Below, in pieces: positions 17,920 to 27,219 of a DNA stretch of 58,011 nucleotides. The DNA is taken from contig NZ_JACLQU010000016.1 of assembly GCF_016648855.1 (NCBI RefSeq), positions 1 through 58,011 of the forward strand, read 5' to 3'. Below the pieces are notes generated by a model. The model was not told the origin of the DNA, searched no databases, and worked only from the letters and a program-made list of their open reading frames with translations. The stretch is from Streptococcus parasanguinis. GTDB taxonomy: Bacteria; Bacillota; Bacilli; Lactobacillales; Streptococcaceae. How positions within the stretch are numbered: the stretch's first letter is position 1; every line of letters starts with the position of its first letter. Both the position numbers and the translations under genes were made by a program.

Positions 17920-19158
17920 ATGGGAAAGAAAGACTGGTCCCACCTACGAAATGAACACAAGAGTCGATTTGCGAAACGCCAGCTAGAAGAAGAAACTAGT
18001 CTAGTGAAAAGTTCCACTTCAACCAACCAGAGCATTGAAAATAGGGATGAATGGCTGGAAGATACGCTCCTAAAAGAAACAGAAGTGATAGAGTCCTCCG
18101 TTTTTCCTGAACCAGTGAAGCAAGTAGAGGAGCCAAAAAACCAACCGGCGCTTGGTACTGAGAAAGCTATAGATGAGCAAAAGGAAGTATTGCTTGAAGA
18201 CTCGCCTGACAGACCGCTAACATCACAACCACCAACACAAGATGCAATAGAGCAGTTTCCTAAGGGCGAGGAAAGAGTAGAGCACCAGGGTGGGAGTCGC
18301 TTGATTTCAGAAGCTGACCTGGCTTCAATAGGGGGAGGCAGGCATTCAGAACCAAGACAAACGGTACTAGACTCCCAATCGGATAGGACGAAAACCTACT
18401 CTCCTTCCTCTAAGAGTGAAGGGTCTTCGCTAGCAGCCTTTTTTGGATTATTGGCCATGCTGGGCTTATTTGCCTATCTGGCTTCAGGAGGTATCCATAG
18501 TAAGGAAGCTCCTTCTTCTACTACTAGTGAATACGGAAGTCCTGGCCAGTCTTATGGAACCAGAAAGGAAACTTTGAAGAGTGGTACGAGTACCTTGATT
18601 GCACCGGAAGGTGAATTTCAGTTTCAAGTGACCTATGAGAAGGCGATTTCCCTGATTCCTGGTTTAAGTGAGGAGGATCAAGGCCGTACCTCTTCAACTT
18701 ATCTGTCTCCGCAGGATGTGGTAGCTGTACTGGGGAAGGCTAGTGGTGGGGAAGAAACCTACCAAGAAGGTGGTGTCAGTCCTTTTATGACACAATTGGA
18801 TTATCAGTCGGAAGGATCTCCTTCTTCCGTAACAGTTTTACTTTCAAATATTGTTGGTGACCGTTTATCTTCTCTTGATTTTGAGAACCTAAACAGTGAG
18901 CAATTAGCCAATAAAAATGGCAGTTTGAACAGAGAGGATTTTGCCAATATTAAAATAGGAACCAGCTATGCAGAGCTTGTGAATACAGTAGGAATTCCCA
19001 GCAGTGTTTCTTGGTCGAGTATGACGAGTTCAGATTCCTTCTTAATCTTTTACTATAAACTTTCTGATTCGCACTCAGTCATTATTCACTTTGGAAGCAA
19101 TCGCACCATCAGTGAAATGACAGGCCTGGAGGATTCGGCTACAAGCACGTCGCCTTAG
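17920..19158 (+). CDS. Array protein 8: long cytoplasmic tail, GGSRLISEADLAS motif, paired domains
   Basis: Unknown function, 412 residues. The N-terminal ~165 residues are charged and Glu-rich. They start GKKDWSHLRNEHKSRFAKRQ and contain HQGGSRLISEADLASIG at 122-138. One span lies at about 170-188. The first outer domain shows PQDVVAVLGKASGGEE and LDYQSEG; the second shows FANIKIGTSYAELVNTVGIP. Both halves pair clearly with array protein 7, making these two the most recent duplicates among the last four. AAGGAGG lies just before the ATG. The tail ends in a Ser/Thr-rich stretch close to the dapH promoter. Confidence 0.77.
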   Translation: MGKKDWSHLRNEHKSRFAKRQLEEETSLVKSSTSTNQSIENRDEWLEDTLLKETEVIESSVFPEPVKQVEEPKNQPALGTEKAIDEQKEVLLEDSPDRPLTSQPPTQDAIEQFPKGEERVEHQGGSRLISEADLASIGGGRHSEPRQTVLDSQSDRTKTYSPSSKSEGSSLAAFFGLLAMLGLFAYLASGGIHSKEAPSSTTSEYGSPGQSYGTRKETLKSGTSTLIAPEGEFQFQVTYEKAISLIPGLSEEDQGRTSSTYLSPQDVVAVLGKASGGEETYQEGGVSPFMTQLDYQSEGSPSSVTVLLSNIVGDRLSSLDFENLNSEQLANKNGSLNREDFANIKIGTSYAELVNTVGIPSSVSWSSMTSSDSFLIFYYKLSDSHSVIIHFGSNRTISEMTGLEDSATSTSP

Positions 19159-19179
19159 GTGTTCATCTCACTAGGATTG

Positions 19180-19188
19180 TGGTATAAT
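19180..19188 (+). promoter_or_regulatory. dapH extended -10 promoter
   Basis: TGG directly before TATAAT (19183-19188) forms an extended -10 element. The upstream -35 is weak. Confidence 0.6.
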
Positions 19189-19223
19189 ATGGATACCTTT
19201 AATTGAAATGAATGGAGAATCTC

Positions 19224-19922
19224 ATGACTGCACAAAAAATGTCTGCTCAAGAAATTATCGCTTTTATTGGAAATGCAGAGAAGAAAACAAATGTGAAAGT
19301 AACCTTTGAAGGGGAATTGGCAACAGCTGTTCCTGCTTCTGTTACGAAACTTGGCAATGTGTTGTTCGGTGACTGGAAAGATATCGAGCCCCTTCTTGCC
19401 AACTTGACAGAGAACAAGGATTATGTGGTGGAACAAGATGGCCGTAATTCAGCTGTTCCCTTGCTTGATAAGCGCTATCTAAATGCGCGTATCGAACCAG
19501 GTGCTATTATCCGCGACCAAGTGACCATCGAAGACAATGCTGTCGTGATGATGGGTGCTGTCATCAATATCGGTGCTGAAATCGGTGCAGGAACCATGAT
19601 TGATATGGGGGCTATCCTTGGTGGCCGTGCAACAGTTGGTAAAAACAGCCACATCGGTGCAGGTGCCGTTCTTGCGGGTGTCATTGAGCCAGCTTCTGCT
19701 GAGCCTGTTCGGATCGGTGACAATGTCTTGGTCGGTGCCAATGCAGTTGTGATTGAAGGGGTTCAAGTTGGAAACGGTTCAGTCGTTGCCGCTGGAGCGA
19801 TCGTTACTCAAGATGTCCCTGAAAATGTGGTTGTAGCTGGTGTCCCAGCTCGCATCATCAAGGAAATTGACGAAAAAACACAACAAAAAACAGCCTTGGA
19901 AGACGCTTTGCGTAATTTATAA
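19224..19922 (+). CDS. dapH: Tetrahydrodipicolinate N-acetyltransferase
   Basis: Transfers acetyl from acetyl-CoA to tetrahydrodipicolinate in the acetylase branch of the DAP/lysine pathway. The left-handed beta-helix is visible as hexapeptide repeats ([47 protein letters not shown]). The C-terminal [14 protein letters not shown] is typical. The ATG at 19224 follows GGAG and gives 232 residues, the standard length. An upstream ATG at 19212 has no proper site. The next gene encodes the deacetylase of the same branch, with a hairpin between them. Confidence 0.96.
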   Translation: MTAQKMSAQEIIAFIGNAEKKTNVKVTFEGELATAVPASVTKLGNVLFGDWKDIEPLLANLTENKDYVVEQDGRNSAVPLLDKRYLNARIEPGAIIRDQVTIEDNAVVMMGAVINIGAEIGAGTMIDMGAILGGRATVGKNSHIGAGAVLAGVIEPASAEPVRIGDNVLVGANAVVIEGVQVGNGSVVAAGAIVTQDVPENVVVAGVPARIIKEIDEKTQQKTALEDALRNL

Positions 19923-19932
19923 GATATGAAGT

Positions 19933-19960
19933 ATAGAGGCCGTAAGGCCTCTATTCTAAT
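19933..19960 (+). terminator. Hairpin between dapH and the deacetylase gene
   Basis: A perfect 9-bp stem, ATAGAGGCC / GGCCTCTAT, with a GTAA loop, followed by TCTAAT rather than a full T-tract. It is probably a partial terminator or processing site that lets the second gene be expressed at a different level. Confidence 0.6.
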
Positions 19961-19975
19961 AGAAAGAAGACGACG

Positions 19976-21109
19976 ATGACATTGGATTTAATCAAAATCA
20001 GACGGGATTTGCACCAAATCCCTGAAATTGGCTTGGAAGAATTTGAAACCCAAGCCTACCTCTTAGAGCGAATCGCAGAGATCACAGCGGGCAAGGACTT
20101 TGTTGAGCAACGGACTTGGCGGACCGGGATCCTGGTTTATCTCCATGGGTCTGCTCCTGAAAAAACTATCGGCTGGCGGACAGATATCGATGGCTTACCG
20201 ATTGTGGAACAAACGGGCCTTGATTTTGCCTCCAAGCACGAAGGACGGATGCATGCTTGTGGTCATGATATGCACATGACGACAGCACTTGGACTTTTGG
20301 ATCAACTGGTTCAAGTGCAACCAAAAAATAACCTGCTCTTTCTCTTCCAACCAGCTGAAGAAAATGAGGCTGGTGGAATGCTCATGTATAAGGACAATGC
20401 TTTTGGCGACTGGCTCCCTGATGAATTTTATGGTCTGCATGTGCGTCCTGATTTGAAGGTGGGGGACATTGCGACCAATACCGGTACCCTTTTTGCGGGG
20501 ACCTGTGAAGTCAAGATTACCTTTACAGGTAAGGGAGGGCATGCTGCCTTTCCACATGAGGCCAATGATGCTCTTGTAGCAGCCTCTTACTTCATTACCC
20601 AAGTCCAATCGGTCGTGAGTCGAAATGTCGATCCGATTGAAGGTGCTGTGGTGACCTTTGGTTCCATGCATGCAGGAACAACTAATAATGTAATTGCTGA
20701 AACAGCCTTCCTTCATGGGACCATTCGGACCTTGACCATGGAGATGAACCTTTTGACTCAAAAAAGGGTCAAAGCCATTGCAGAAGGAGTTGCAGCCGCC
20801 TTTGATGTGAAATTGGATCTGGAACTCAAGCAAGGGGGCTACCTGCCTGTGGAAAACGAACCAGAATTGGCCAAAGAACTCATGGACTTTTTCACAGCTG
20901 AGGAAGACGTGAACCTGATTGATATTCTGCCTGCGATGACAGGAGAAGACTTTGGTTTTCTCTTGAGCAAGGTCCCTGGAGTCATGTTCTGGCTGGGAAT
21001 TGATACCCCTTATGCTTTGCACCATCCGAAGATGAGCCCAAATGAAGCCGCCCTTCCCTTCGCTGTGGAAAACATTGGTAAATTTTTGAAAATGAAAGCT
21101 AACCAATAA
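19976..21109 (+). CDS. N-acetyldiaminopimelate deacetylase (M20 family)
   Basis: Metal-dependent amidohydrolase that removes acetyl from N-acetyl-LL-diaminopimelate, supplying DAP for lysine synthesis. The M20D features are present: [17 protein letters not shown] at the N-terminus, the HACGHDMH metal site, the EENEAGG catalytic Glu region, and a C-terminal TGEDFGF. Length is 377 residues, as expected. Its place right after dapH makes this function much more likely than another aminoacylase. The weak site AGAAAGAAG precedes the ATG. The name dapL is used in some annotations but is ambiguous, so it is not assigned. Confidence 0.92.
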   Translation: MTLDLIKIRRDLHQIPEIGLEEFETQAYLLERIAEITAGKDFVEQRTWRTGILVYLHGSAPEKTIGWRTDIDGLPIVEQTGLDFASKHEGRMHACGHDMHMTTALGLLDQLVQVQPKNNLLFLFQPAEENEAGGMLMYKDNAFGDWLPDEFYGLHVRPDLKVGDIATNTGTLFAGTCEVKITFTGKGGHAAFPHEANDALVAASYFITQVQSVVSRNVDPIEGAVVTFGSMHAGTTNNVIAETAFLHGTIRTLTMEMNLLTQKRVKAIAEGVAAAFDVKLDLELKQGGYLPVENEPELAKELMDFFTAEEDVNLIDILPAMTGEDFGFLLSKVPGVMFWLGIDTPYALHHPKMSPNEAALPFAVENIGKFLKMKANQ

Positions 21110-21119
21110 AGGAATGATT

Positions 21120-21143
21120 CAACTCCGTCTGGAGTTGGATTTT
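21120..21143 (+). terminator. Terminator of the dap unit
   Basis: CAACTCC / GGAGTTG with a GTCT loop and a following T-rich stretch. Confidence 0.85.
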
Positions 21144-21218
21144 TATTTTGTTGTATAAAAACTGTTCGGATCTTTCCTAAAAAATGATACAATTAAAGCT
21201 AGACAAAAGGAGTAGGGA

Positions 21219-21758
21219 ATGAAGAAAACACTACGAAAAGAAACCATTGCAGCCATGAAACAGTTGCCAGAATCCGTGAAAACTCAAGCAGATGAAGAGC
21301 TGACTCAGCGCCTCTTGGAGCTGCCAGCTTTTCAGGAGGCAAAGACCCTTGCGACCTATCTGTCTTTTGACCATGAAGTTTCCACAGCTAGCTTGATCCA
21401 AGCAGCTCTTCAACTTGGAAAACGCGTCTGTGTTCCCCGTACCTATCCACAAGGGCGAATGGAATTTGTGGAATACGATCCTAATATTTTGGAAAAGACA
21501 CGCTTTGGTTTGCTGGAGCCCAATGAAAAAGGAAAGCTTGTGGAACAGTCAGAGATTGATCTGATCCATGTACCAGGCGTGGTCTTCCAGTCAAAAGGCT
21601 ACCGAATTGGCTATGGTGGTGGCTATTATGATCGTTATTTAGCAGATTTTACTGGAAAAACGGTTAGTACGATTTATTCCATCCAGCAGAAGGATTTCCA
21701 GCCAGATACGTTTGATCAGGCAGTTCAGGAGGTGCTAGTCTATGAAGTTACTCTTTGA
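21219..21758 (+). CDS. 5-formyltetrahydrofolate cyclo-ligase
   Basis: ATP-dependent conversion of 5-formyl-THF to 5,10-methenyl-THF in folate metabolism. The family signature GYRIGYGGGYYDRYL near the C-terminus and an N-terminal basic KKTLRKE segment are present. Length is 179 residues, normal. AAAGGAGTAGGGA precedes the ATG, and TACAAT at 21188 is the likely -10. Its last 17 nt overlap the rhomboid gene, a pairing I recall as conserved in streptococci. Confidence 0.93.
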   Translation: MKKTLRKETIAAMKQLPESVKTQADEELTQRLLELPAFQEAKTLATYLSFDHEVSTASLIQAALQLGKRVCVPRTYPQGRMEFVEYDPNILEKTRFGLLEPNEKGKLVEQSEIDLIHVPGVVFQSKGYRIGYGGGYYDRYLADFTGKTVSTIYSIQQKDFQPDTFDQAVQEVLVYEVTL

Positions 21759-22419
21759 TCGTCGTTATCCTGTGACCAGCCTCTTGTTGCTCGTCACAAC
21801 GGCAGTCTTTCTTTCCATGTTTATCCGATTTGGAGGCGACTACCAAACAGGTGCTGCTATTTACTATAGCGGTGGTATTATTGGAGAGGTTGTGAAAGTC
21901 GATCCTAGCCAGTTATGGCGAATAGTGACAGCTACATTTGTTCATATCGGCCTAGAACATTTTGTGCTCAATATGATCACCCTCTATTACTTAGGACGTT
22001 TGGCAGAAGATCTCTTTGGATCGAAGGCTTTCTTAGCTCTTTATCTCTTATCAGGCATGATGGGTAATGTCTTTGTTGCTATTTTTACGCCAGATGTGAT
22101 TGCAGCAGGAGCTTCTACAGCCCTCTTTGGACTGTTTGGGACCATTGGTGCGCTGCGCTTTATTGTCCAAAGTCCCTATATTCGCCACTTGAGTCAGTCC
22201 TATACCAGCTTGATTGTGGTCAATTTGATCTTTAGCTTCATGCCAGGAATCAGTATGGCGGGGCACATCGGTGGCTTAGTAGCTGGGGTCATGTTGGCTT
22301 ATGTCTTTCCAGTAAGAGGGGAAGCTCGTTTTATGAACCGAACCTATCAGATGAGTGCAGCCCTCTCTTATCTCTTGCTTTTGCTTTATTTCTTAGGTAA
22401 AATCTTGAATCTATTTTAA
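21742..22419 (+). CDS. Rhomboid-family intramembrane serine protease
   Basis: Polytopic membrane protease of 225 residues with about six spans. The catalytic pair is visible: Ser125 in GASTALFG and His175 in SMAGHIGGLVAG. The oxyanion/L1 region contains HIGLEHFVLNMITL. It cleaves membrane proteins within their spans; the substrate is unknown. Several single-span proteins of unknown function lie nearby, but nothing in the sequence links them to it. It is translated by overlap with the cyclo-ligase gene and is followed 3 nt later by repeat copy C. Confidence 0.93.
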   Translation: MKLLFDRRYPVTSLLLLVTTAVFLSMFIRFGGDYQTGAAIYYSGGIIGEVVKVDPSQLWRIVTATFVHIGLEHFVLNMITLYYLGRLAEDLFGSKAFLALYLLSGMMGNVFVAIFTPDVIAAGASTALFGLFGTIGALRFIVQSPYIRHLSQSYTSLIVVNLIFSFMPGISMAGHIGGLVAGVMLAYVFPVRGEARFMNRTYQMSAALSYLLLLLYFLGKILNLF

Positions 22420-22421
22420 GA

Positions 22422-22600
22422 AGAGGCTAGGACAAAAGTCCTAGCCTCTTAATTGTTTTTGGATTGTCGAGCAAGACGCAGTGGTTGAGTGGGCTCTACT
22501 ACGCTGATTTCATCAGCTTTTACAGCCTTACTCAACTGTGCGGAGGTGGGACGACGAAATCGAATTCTAACGAATTACCGATTTCTGTCCCACTCTCTTT
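22422..22600 (-). repeat. Dispersed hairpin repeat, copy C (inverted)
   Basis: Full copy in the opposite orientation to copy B, starting right after the rhomboid stop with AGAGGCTAGGAC aaaa GTCCTAGCCTCTT and ending GTCCCACTCTCTTTTTTT. Either end can act as a terminator. The central TTGAGT...ACTCAA stem and the GCTGAT/ATCAGC hairpin are kept. Confidence 0.9.
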
Positions 22601-22764
22601 TTTTCCTAAAAAATGTAGCAAAATCGTAAACTAACAGAAAATTGTTTGAAATGCAAAGGATTGTATATATTTATTATAATATATTTGTAGAGGCTAAATG
22701 AGCCTTCTATTGCTAGGTCCATAGAGAAGGTAATCATGGGTAAAAAAGTATAAAAATGCAAAAT

Positions 22765-22813
22765 AGAAAGCGCTTGCAAAAGGGTTGAGAAAGGTGTAAA
22801 CTGGAGATATAAA
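22765..22813 (+). promoter_or_regulatory. Promoter and cre-like operator of the dipeptidase gene
   Basis: AGAAAGCGCTTGCA (22765-22778) matches the CcpA cre consensus except at the first base. Just downstream are TTGAGA (22785-22790) and TATAAA (22808-22813) with 17-nt spacing. An operator abutting -35 suggests catabolite control. Confidence 0.55.
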
Positions 22814-22868
22814 AACCAAAAATAGTGCTATTTTGTCAAAAGTAGTGCAAAAACAAAGGAGATTTGCC

Positions 22869-24815
22869 ATGAAAAAATGGTTGTTAAAACTCTCATTGGT
22901 AGCGATGACACTTTTACTCCTACCAATTCAAGCTGTTCAAGCCTGTTGCGGTTTTATCATTGGTCGCCAATTGACCAAGGATGGGACCACTCTCTTTGGT
23001 CGGACAGAAGACTACCCTTACTATCCAAATGGTGGAAAGCACAACAAAAACTTTGTAGTTGTTGATGCGAAGAACTATAAGGAAGGGGATCAACTGGAAG
23101 ACGAATCTAATGGTTTTACCTATCCACATGCTGCTAGTGAAATGAAATACACAGCGACTTATGACTCTGCTCGTGGAGATGGTAGTAACGGTGCTTTTGG
23201 TGAACATGGATTTAACGAAGCCGGCGTTTCTATGACCTCAACTGTTACAGCCATTCCAAACAAAAAAGTCTTGAAGACTGACCCATTGACAGAAAAGGGA
23301 ATTCCAGAAGCTGCCATGCTTGATGTAATTTTACCTCGTGCAAAATCTGCTCGCGAAGGAATCGAATTACTTGCGAAAGTCATTGAAGAAAAAGGTTCAG
23401 CTGAGGGGAATACAGTTGTTATTGCGGACCAGAAAGAAACTTGGTACATGGAAATTCTTTCTGGTCACCAATATGTAGCAGTAAAAGTCCCAGAAGACAA
23501 ATATGCAGTCTTTGCAAATACCTACTACCTTGGTCATGTGGATTTGAATGACAAGGAAAATGTGATCGCTTCGAAAGATGTCGAAAAAGTAGCCAAAGAA
23601 TCTGGTAACTACAAGACAGACAAAGATGGTAACTTCCATATCGCTAAATCTTATGGACCAGAAAAATATGCTGAAGGAGACCGTTCACGTACTTACGCAG
23701 GAATCACTCTTTTGGATCCAAAATCAAAAGTGACTTATGAAGATGATGAATACGAACTCTTCCGCTCACCAACAGATCCAAACAAGAAATTTACTTTGGA
23801 AGATGCCTTTGCTCTCCAACGCAACCGTTTTGAACATTTGAATGGTCGTTTTGTTCCAGACGATCAAATTGGTGTCAAGAAACAAGGGGATAATGGTAGC
23901 AATGATGCTGTTCGTAAAGACCAATACAAGTATGCTTTAGGAAACGAAAACGTTATTGATGCCCATGTCTACCAAATCAATCCAAAACTTCCAAAATCAT
24001 TTGGTGGTACGTTATGGCTTGGTATGGGACCATCTCGGAACACTCCTTATGTTCCATTCTATGGTAATCTAAAAGATACTTACGAAGCTTTCAAACCTCA
24101 AACAGCAACTTATGATCCAAATTCATGGTATTGGACAGTATGGCACATTGACAATATGGCGATCAATAACCAAGATGTCTTTGGAAAATCGGTCCAAGAT
24201 CACTGGAAAGCTCTTGAAAAACAATTTATTGTTGATCAAGAAAAGAAAGATATTGAATATTATGCGTTGAAAGATCAACCGGAAGCTGCAAAAGCTGCCG
24301 AAGATAAGGTGACAAAAGATGCACTGGAATTGTCTGATCGTCTTTTCCAACACTTCAAAGATTATGAAAAATTAATGGAAAAACAATTAGAGGCAGCTGG
24401 ACGTAAATCTGATCCATATCGTGCTTCTCAACCAGATAATTATAAAGATCCTGAAGAACCTAAGAAACCAGATACACCAAAAGTTCCAGAAAAACCACAA
24501 ATCAATGAAGATGTGAACAAAATTAAAATTCCGGCTCCAGATTATGTAGCAACACCTTCTAATAAAGACATTCCAGCAAATGCAGAAGGAAATCCAAATA
24601 ATCGCTTTGGCTATGCTGCTAACAAGGATAAACAACCTGCTGTATCTTCGAAAGTAGAAACGCCTGTGAAGCCAGAAGAAAAAGTTCAATCTCCGGTTGA
24701 AGCTCCTGTAGTAGGAAACAGTGTAAACAACAATAATCGCTTCGGTTCTAATTTCAATCCAGGCGAAATTGAAACTTTCCCAAATACAAATTATTCTTAC
24801 AATGTTCATCCTTAA
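22869..24815 (+). CDS. Secreted C69-family dipeptidase with Pro-rich tail
   Basis: N-terminal-nucleophile hydrolase of peptidase family C69 (PepD-like), 648 residues. The signal peptide KKWLLKLSLVAMTLLLLPIQ ends at VQA, and cleavage would expose Cys26 (followed by Cys27) as the nucleophile, in CCGFIIG. Typical family blocks follow: LFGRTEDYPY, GEHGFNEAGVSMTSTVT, and TWYMEILSGHQYVAVKVP. After about residue 520 the tail is Pro/Lys-rich, with two NNRFG motifs and no LPxTG, so anchoring is unclear. A lipobox is not convincing (VQAC). AAAGGAG precedes this ATG; the frame could be extended to 22833 but without a good site. It probably supplies amino acids from short peptides. Confidence 0.88.
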   Translation: MKKWLLKLSLVAMTLLLLPIQAVQACCGFIIGRQLTKDGTTLFGRTEDYPYYPNGGKHNKNFVVVDAKNYKEGDQLEDESNGFTYPHAASEMKYTATYDSARGDGSNGAFGEHGFNEAGVSMTSTVTAIPNKKVLKTDPLTEKGIPEAAMLDVILPRAKSAREGIELLAKVIEEKGSAEGNTVVIADQKETWYMEILSGHQYVAVKVPEDKYAVFANTYYLGHVDLNDKENVIASKDVEKVAKESGNYKTDKDGNFHIAKSYGPEKYAEGDRSRTYAGITLLDPKSKVTYEDDEYELFRSPTDPNKKFTLEDAFALQRNRFEHLNGRFVPDDQIGVKKQGDNGSNDAVRKDQYKYALGNENVIDAHVYQINPKLPKSFGGTLWLGMGPSRNTPYVPFYGNLKDTYEAFKPQTATYDPNSWYWTVWHIDNMAINNQDVFGKSVQDHWKALEKQFIVDQEKKDIEYYALKDQPEAAKAAEDKVTKDALELSDRLFQHFKDYEKLMEKQLEAAGRKSDPYRASQPDNYKDPEEPKKPDTPKVPEKPQINEDVNKIKIPAPDYVATPSNKDIPANAEGNPNNRFGYAANKDKQPAVSSKVETPVKPEEKVQSPVEAPVVGNSVNNNNRFGSNFNPGEIETFPNTNYSYNVHP

Positions 24816-24857
24816 ACAATAAGAATAAAAAGTAAATTGGACCAAGTCCAATGAAAC

Positions 24858-24892
24858 AAAAGAGGCCGGATTTTTATCCAGCCTCTTTTTTA
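24858..24892. terminator. Bidirectional terminator between dipeptidase gene and galU
   Basis: AAAAGAGGCCGGA pairs with TCCAGCCTCTTTT. A-rich and T-rich flanks on both sides suit the convergent genes. Confidence 0.85.
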
Positions 24893-24975
24893 CGAAAAAA
24901 AGATTGACCATTGTAAGGTAGCAAATCCCTTACATTATATGGCCAGTCTTTTTGTATTCTTTGATTTGTGAATGA

Positions 24976-25884
24976 TTAGTCTGCAGTTTTCTCAGATTCT
25001 TCTAATTGTTTTCCAAGATCAATGATGTATTGTTTGAGATCATCTTTAACCTGTGGATGCTTCAAAGCATAATCAATCGATGTTTTCATAAAACCAAACT
25101 TGTCACCTACATCGTAGCGTTGGCCTTTAAATTCACGGGCAAAGACTCGTTGGGTCTTATTGAGGGTGTCGATTGCATCCGTCAATTGAATTTCATTACC
25201 AGCACCTGGTTCTTGATTTGCAAGAATGTCAAAGATCTCTGGAGTCAAAAGATAGCGACCAATGATGGCGAGATCACTCGGTGCATCTTCTGGAGCTGGT
25301 TTTTCGACAAAGGTCTCAACGCTATAAAGACCGTTAATACCTTCTCCTTGAGGTGCGATCACACCGTAAGAAGAAACCTCTTCGTGAGGGACTTCCATCA
25401 CAGCGATGGTTGACGCATGGGTTTCATCGTAGTCGTTCATCAATTGTTTGGTCAATGGCAAGGCATCATCATTAGTGATGTCCATGAGATCATCTCCCAA
25501 CATAACGACAAAAGGCTCGTTTCCAACAAAAGCTTTCGCCTGAAGAACAGCGTCTCCTAAACCTCGAGGGTGACTTTGGCGGATGAAATGAAGATTGATC
25601 GCTGTTGTATCATTGACCAACTTGAGTAAGTCAGTCTTACCTTTTTGTTCGAGGTTGTATTCCAATTCAAAGTTAGAATCGAAATGGTCTTCGATCGAAC
25701 GTTTGGCCTTCCCTGTTACGACAAGAATTTCCTCAATTCCAGATTTCAGAGCCTCTTCTACGATGAATTGGATCGTAGGTTTGTCAACGATTGGCAACAT
25801 TTCCTTTGCCAAAGCTTTGGTAGCTGGGAGGAAGCGTGTCCCCAAACCAGCCGCAGGAATGACTGCTTTTCTAACTTTAGTCAT
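24976..25884 (-). CDS. galU: UTP-glucose-1-phosphate uridylyltransferase
   Basis: Makes UDP-glucose from UTP and glucose-1-phosphate, feeding capsule, glycolipid and teichoic acid glycosylation. The nucleotidyltransferase start [24 protein letters not shown] is intact. [19 protein letters not shown] and [11 protein letters not shown] follow in the expected order. The 302-residue length is normal. It lies 45 nt after gpsA on the same strand, an arrangement I recall as common in streptococci. Confidence 0.97.
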   Translation of the reverse strand: MTKVRKAVIPAAGLGTRFLPATKALAKEMLPIVDKPTIQFIVEEALKSGIEEILVVTGKAKRSIEDHFDSNFELEYNLEQKGKTDLLKLVNDTTAINLHFIRQSHPRGLGDAVLQAKAFVGNEPFVVMLGDDLMDITNDDALPLTKQLMNDYDETHASTIAVMEVPHEEVSSYGVIAPQGEGINGLYSVETFVEKPAPEDAPSDLAIIGRYLLTPEIFDILANQEPGAGNEIQLTDAIDTLNKTQRVFAREFKGQRYDVGDKFGFMKTSIDYALKHPQVKDDLKQYIIDLGKQLEESEKTAD

Positions 25885-25929
25885 ATAGTTTCCTTTCTAA
25901 AAGGTAGGATTGATGTTAGGGTGGTTGAC

Positions 25930-26946
25930 TTATTTCCACTCGTTTTCTTCTTTAAATTCATTGCTCATCATGTGGTGGATGGCTTCACGGATATCTTTTC
26001 CTTCGTAGATGACTTGGTAAATGGCCTGTGTAATCGGCATGTAGACATCCAATTCTTGTGCCAGTTCATGGGCGACTTTGGTCGTAGAGATCCCTTCAAT
26101 GATCATGCCCATGTTGGCTTCGATATCTTCCAATTTTTCGCCACGTCCGAGAGCATCCCCAGCTCGCCAGTTGCGGGAATGAACAGAAGTACCGGTAACG
26201 ATCAAGTCACCAACCCCAGACAAACCGCTATAGGTCAAGGGGCTAGCTCCTAGCTTAACACCAAGGCGCGTGATTTCAGCGAGACCGCGCGTGATGATAG
26301 CTGCTTTGGCATTGTCACCATAACCAAGACCGTGCAGGGCCCCAGCTCCAACAGCAATGATATTCTTCAAGGCTCCAGCAGTTTCCACTCCGATAACATC
26401 TGTATTGGTATACAGGCGGAAGTAGTGATTGCTAAAGAGTTCTTGAACATAACGTGCAACTTCTAAATCTTTTGAGGCAGCTGTAATGAGGGTGATGTCC
26501 CGTACGATGGTTTCTTCGGCGTGACTAGGTCCAGAAACGACCACCACCTCGCTGCGAAGAGAAGCAGGAATTTCTTCTTCAAGGATTTGAGAAATTCGAT
26601 CGTGTGTACCAGGTTCTAGTCCCTTGGAAGCGTGCATGACTGTTACAGGGTGATCCAGTGTTTCAGCGACTTGTTTCGCCACCAAACGAGTCACCTTTGT
26701 AGGAACGACAAAGAGGATAGCGTCCACACCGTCCAAAGCTGCTTTCAAATCAGTCGTAGCAGTGATGTCTTCGCTAATAACGATGTCTTTGAAATAGCGT
26801 TGATTGGTATGAGCGGTATTGATTTCATCGATTTGTTCTTGGATATTTCCCCAGAGACGGACTTCATGGCCGTTATCATTGAGGACTTGTGAAAGGGCTG
26901 TTCCCCATGAACCAGGACCCAATACTGCAACGGTTTGTTTTTCCAT
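25930..26946 (-). CDS. gpsA: Glycerol-3-phosphate dehydrogenase [NAD(P)+]
   Basis: Reduces dihydroxyacetone phosphate to sn-glycerol-3-phosphate for phospholipid synthesis. The Rossmann motif [13 protein letters not shown] lies at the N-terminus. [20 protein letters not shown] and the catalytic-Lys segment [11 protein letters not shown] follow. I choose the second ATG (26946), which has GGAAG upstream and gives 338 residues; the ATG at 26958 is possible. It is the first gene of the gpsA-galU unit. Confidence 0.96.
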   Translation of the reverse strand: MEKQTVAVLGPGSWGTALSQVLNDNGHEVRLWGNIQEQIDEINTAHTNQRYFKDIVISEDITATTDLKAALDGVDAILFVVPTKVTRLVAKQVAETLDHPVTVMHASKGLEPGTHDRISQILEEEIPASLRSEVVVVSGPSHAEETIVRDITLITAASKDLEVARYVQELFSNHYFRLYTNTDVIGVETAGALKNIIAVGAGALHGLGYGDNAKAAIITRGLAEITRLGVKLGASPLTYSGLSGVGDLIVTGTSVHSRNWRAGDALGRGEKLEDIEANMGMIIEGISTTKVAHELAQELDVYMPITQAIYQVIYEGKDIREAIHHMMSNEFKEENEWK

Positions 26947-27119
26947 TGTATCTTCCATTTCTATGTCTATTTTTTCAACAAGGCTAGGAATCTAGCGCTT
27001 GCGCCTTCCAAACGGCTTAATGTGTGCCTTGAAGGACGATTCTATTTTCCTCTCTATTTTAACATAATATAGGTAAAAAAACTTGTATGATCATCAATTG
27101 TTTTGTGAGGAAGGTGAGG

Positions 27120-27140
27120 GTGATAAATAAAATCTATCAC
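27120..27140. promoter_or_regulatory. Inverted repeat in the gpsA / amidohydrolase intergenic region
   Basis: GTGATA ... TATCAC with a 9-nt spacer. A further TATCAC-like half lies near 27166. It may be an operator for the divergent genes; the regulator is unknown. Confidence 0.3.
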
Positions 27141-27219
27141 GGTTTTAAAAAATACATATTAGACACTATCACTAATGGGTGGTAAGATAAGTAGTAGTTA
27201 AAATGAAGGAGGAATGAAT

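Noticed and set aside
20195..21106. 303-codon minus-strand frame opposite the N-acetyl-DAP deacetylase gene
   Set aside because: The plus-strand protein has complete M20 motifs; the opposite frame has no recognisable domain or start signal.
22736..22753. Five-codon frame (MGKKV) behind an AGAAGG site upstream of the dipeptidase gene
   Set aside because: Too short to support, and it precedes the best promoter, so it is probably chance.
22869..24815. Dipeptidase as a lipoprotein
   Set aside because: The residue before the expected lipobox Ala is Gln (VQAC), which does not fit the usual lipobox, while signal peptidase I cleavage after VQA fits.
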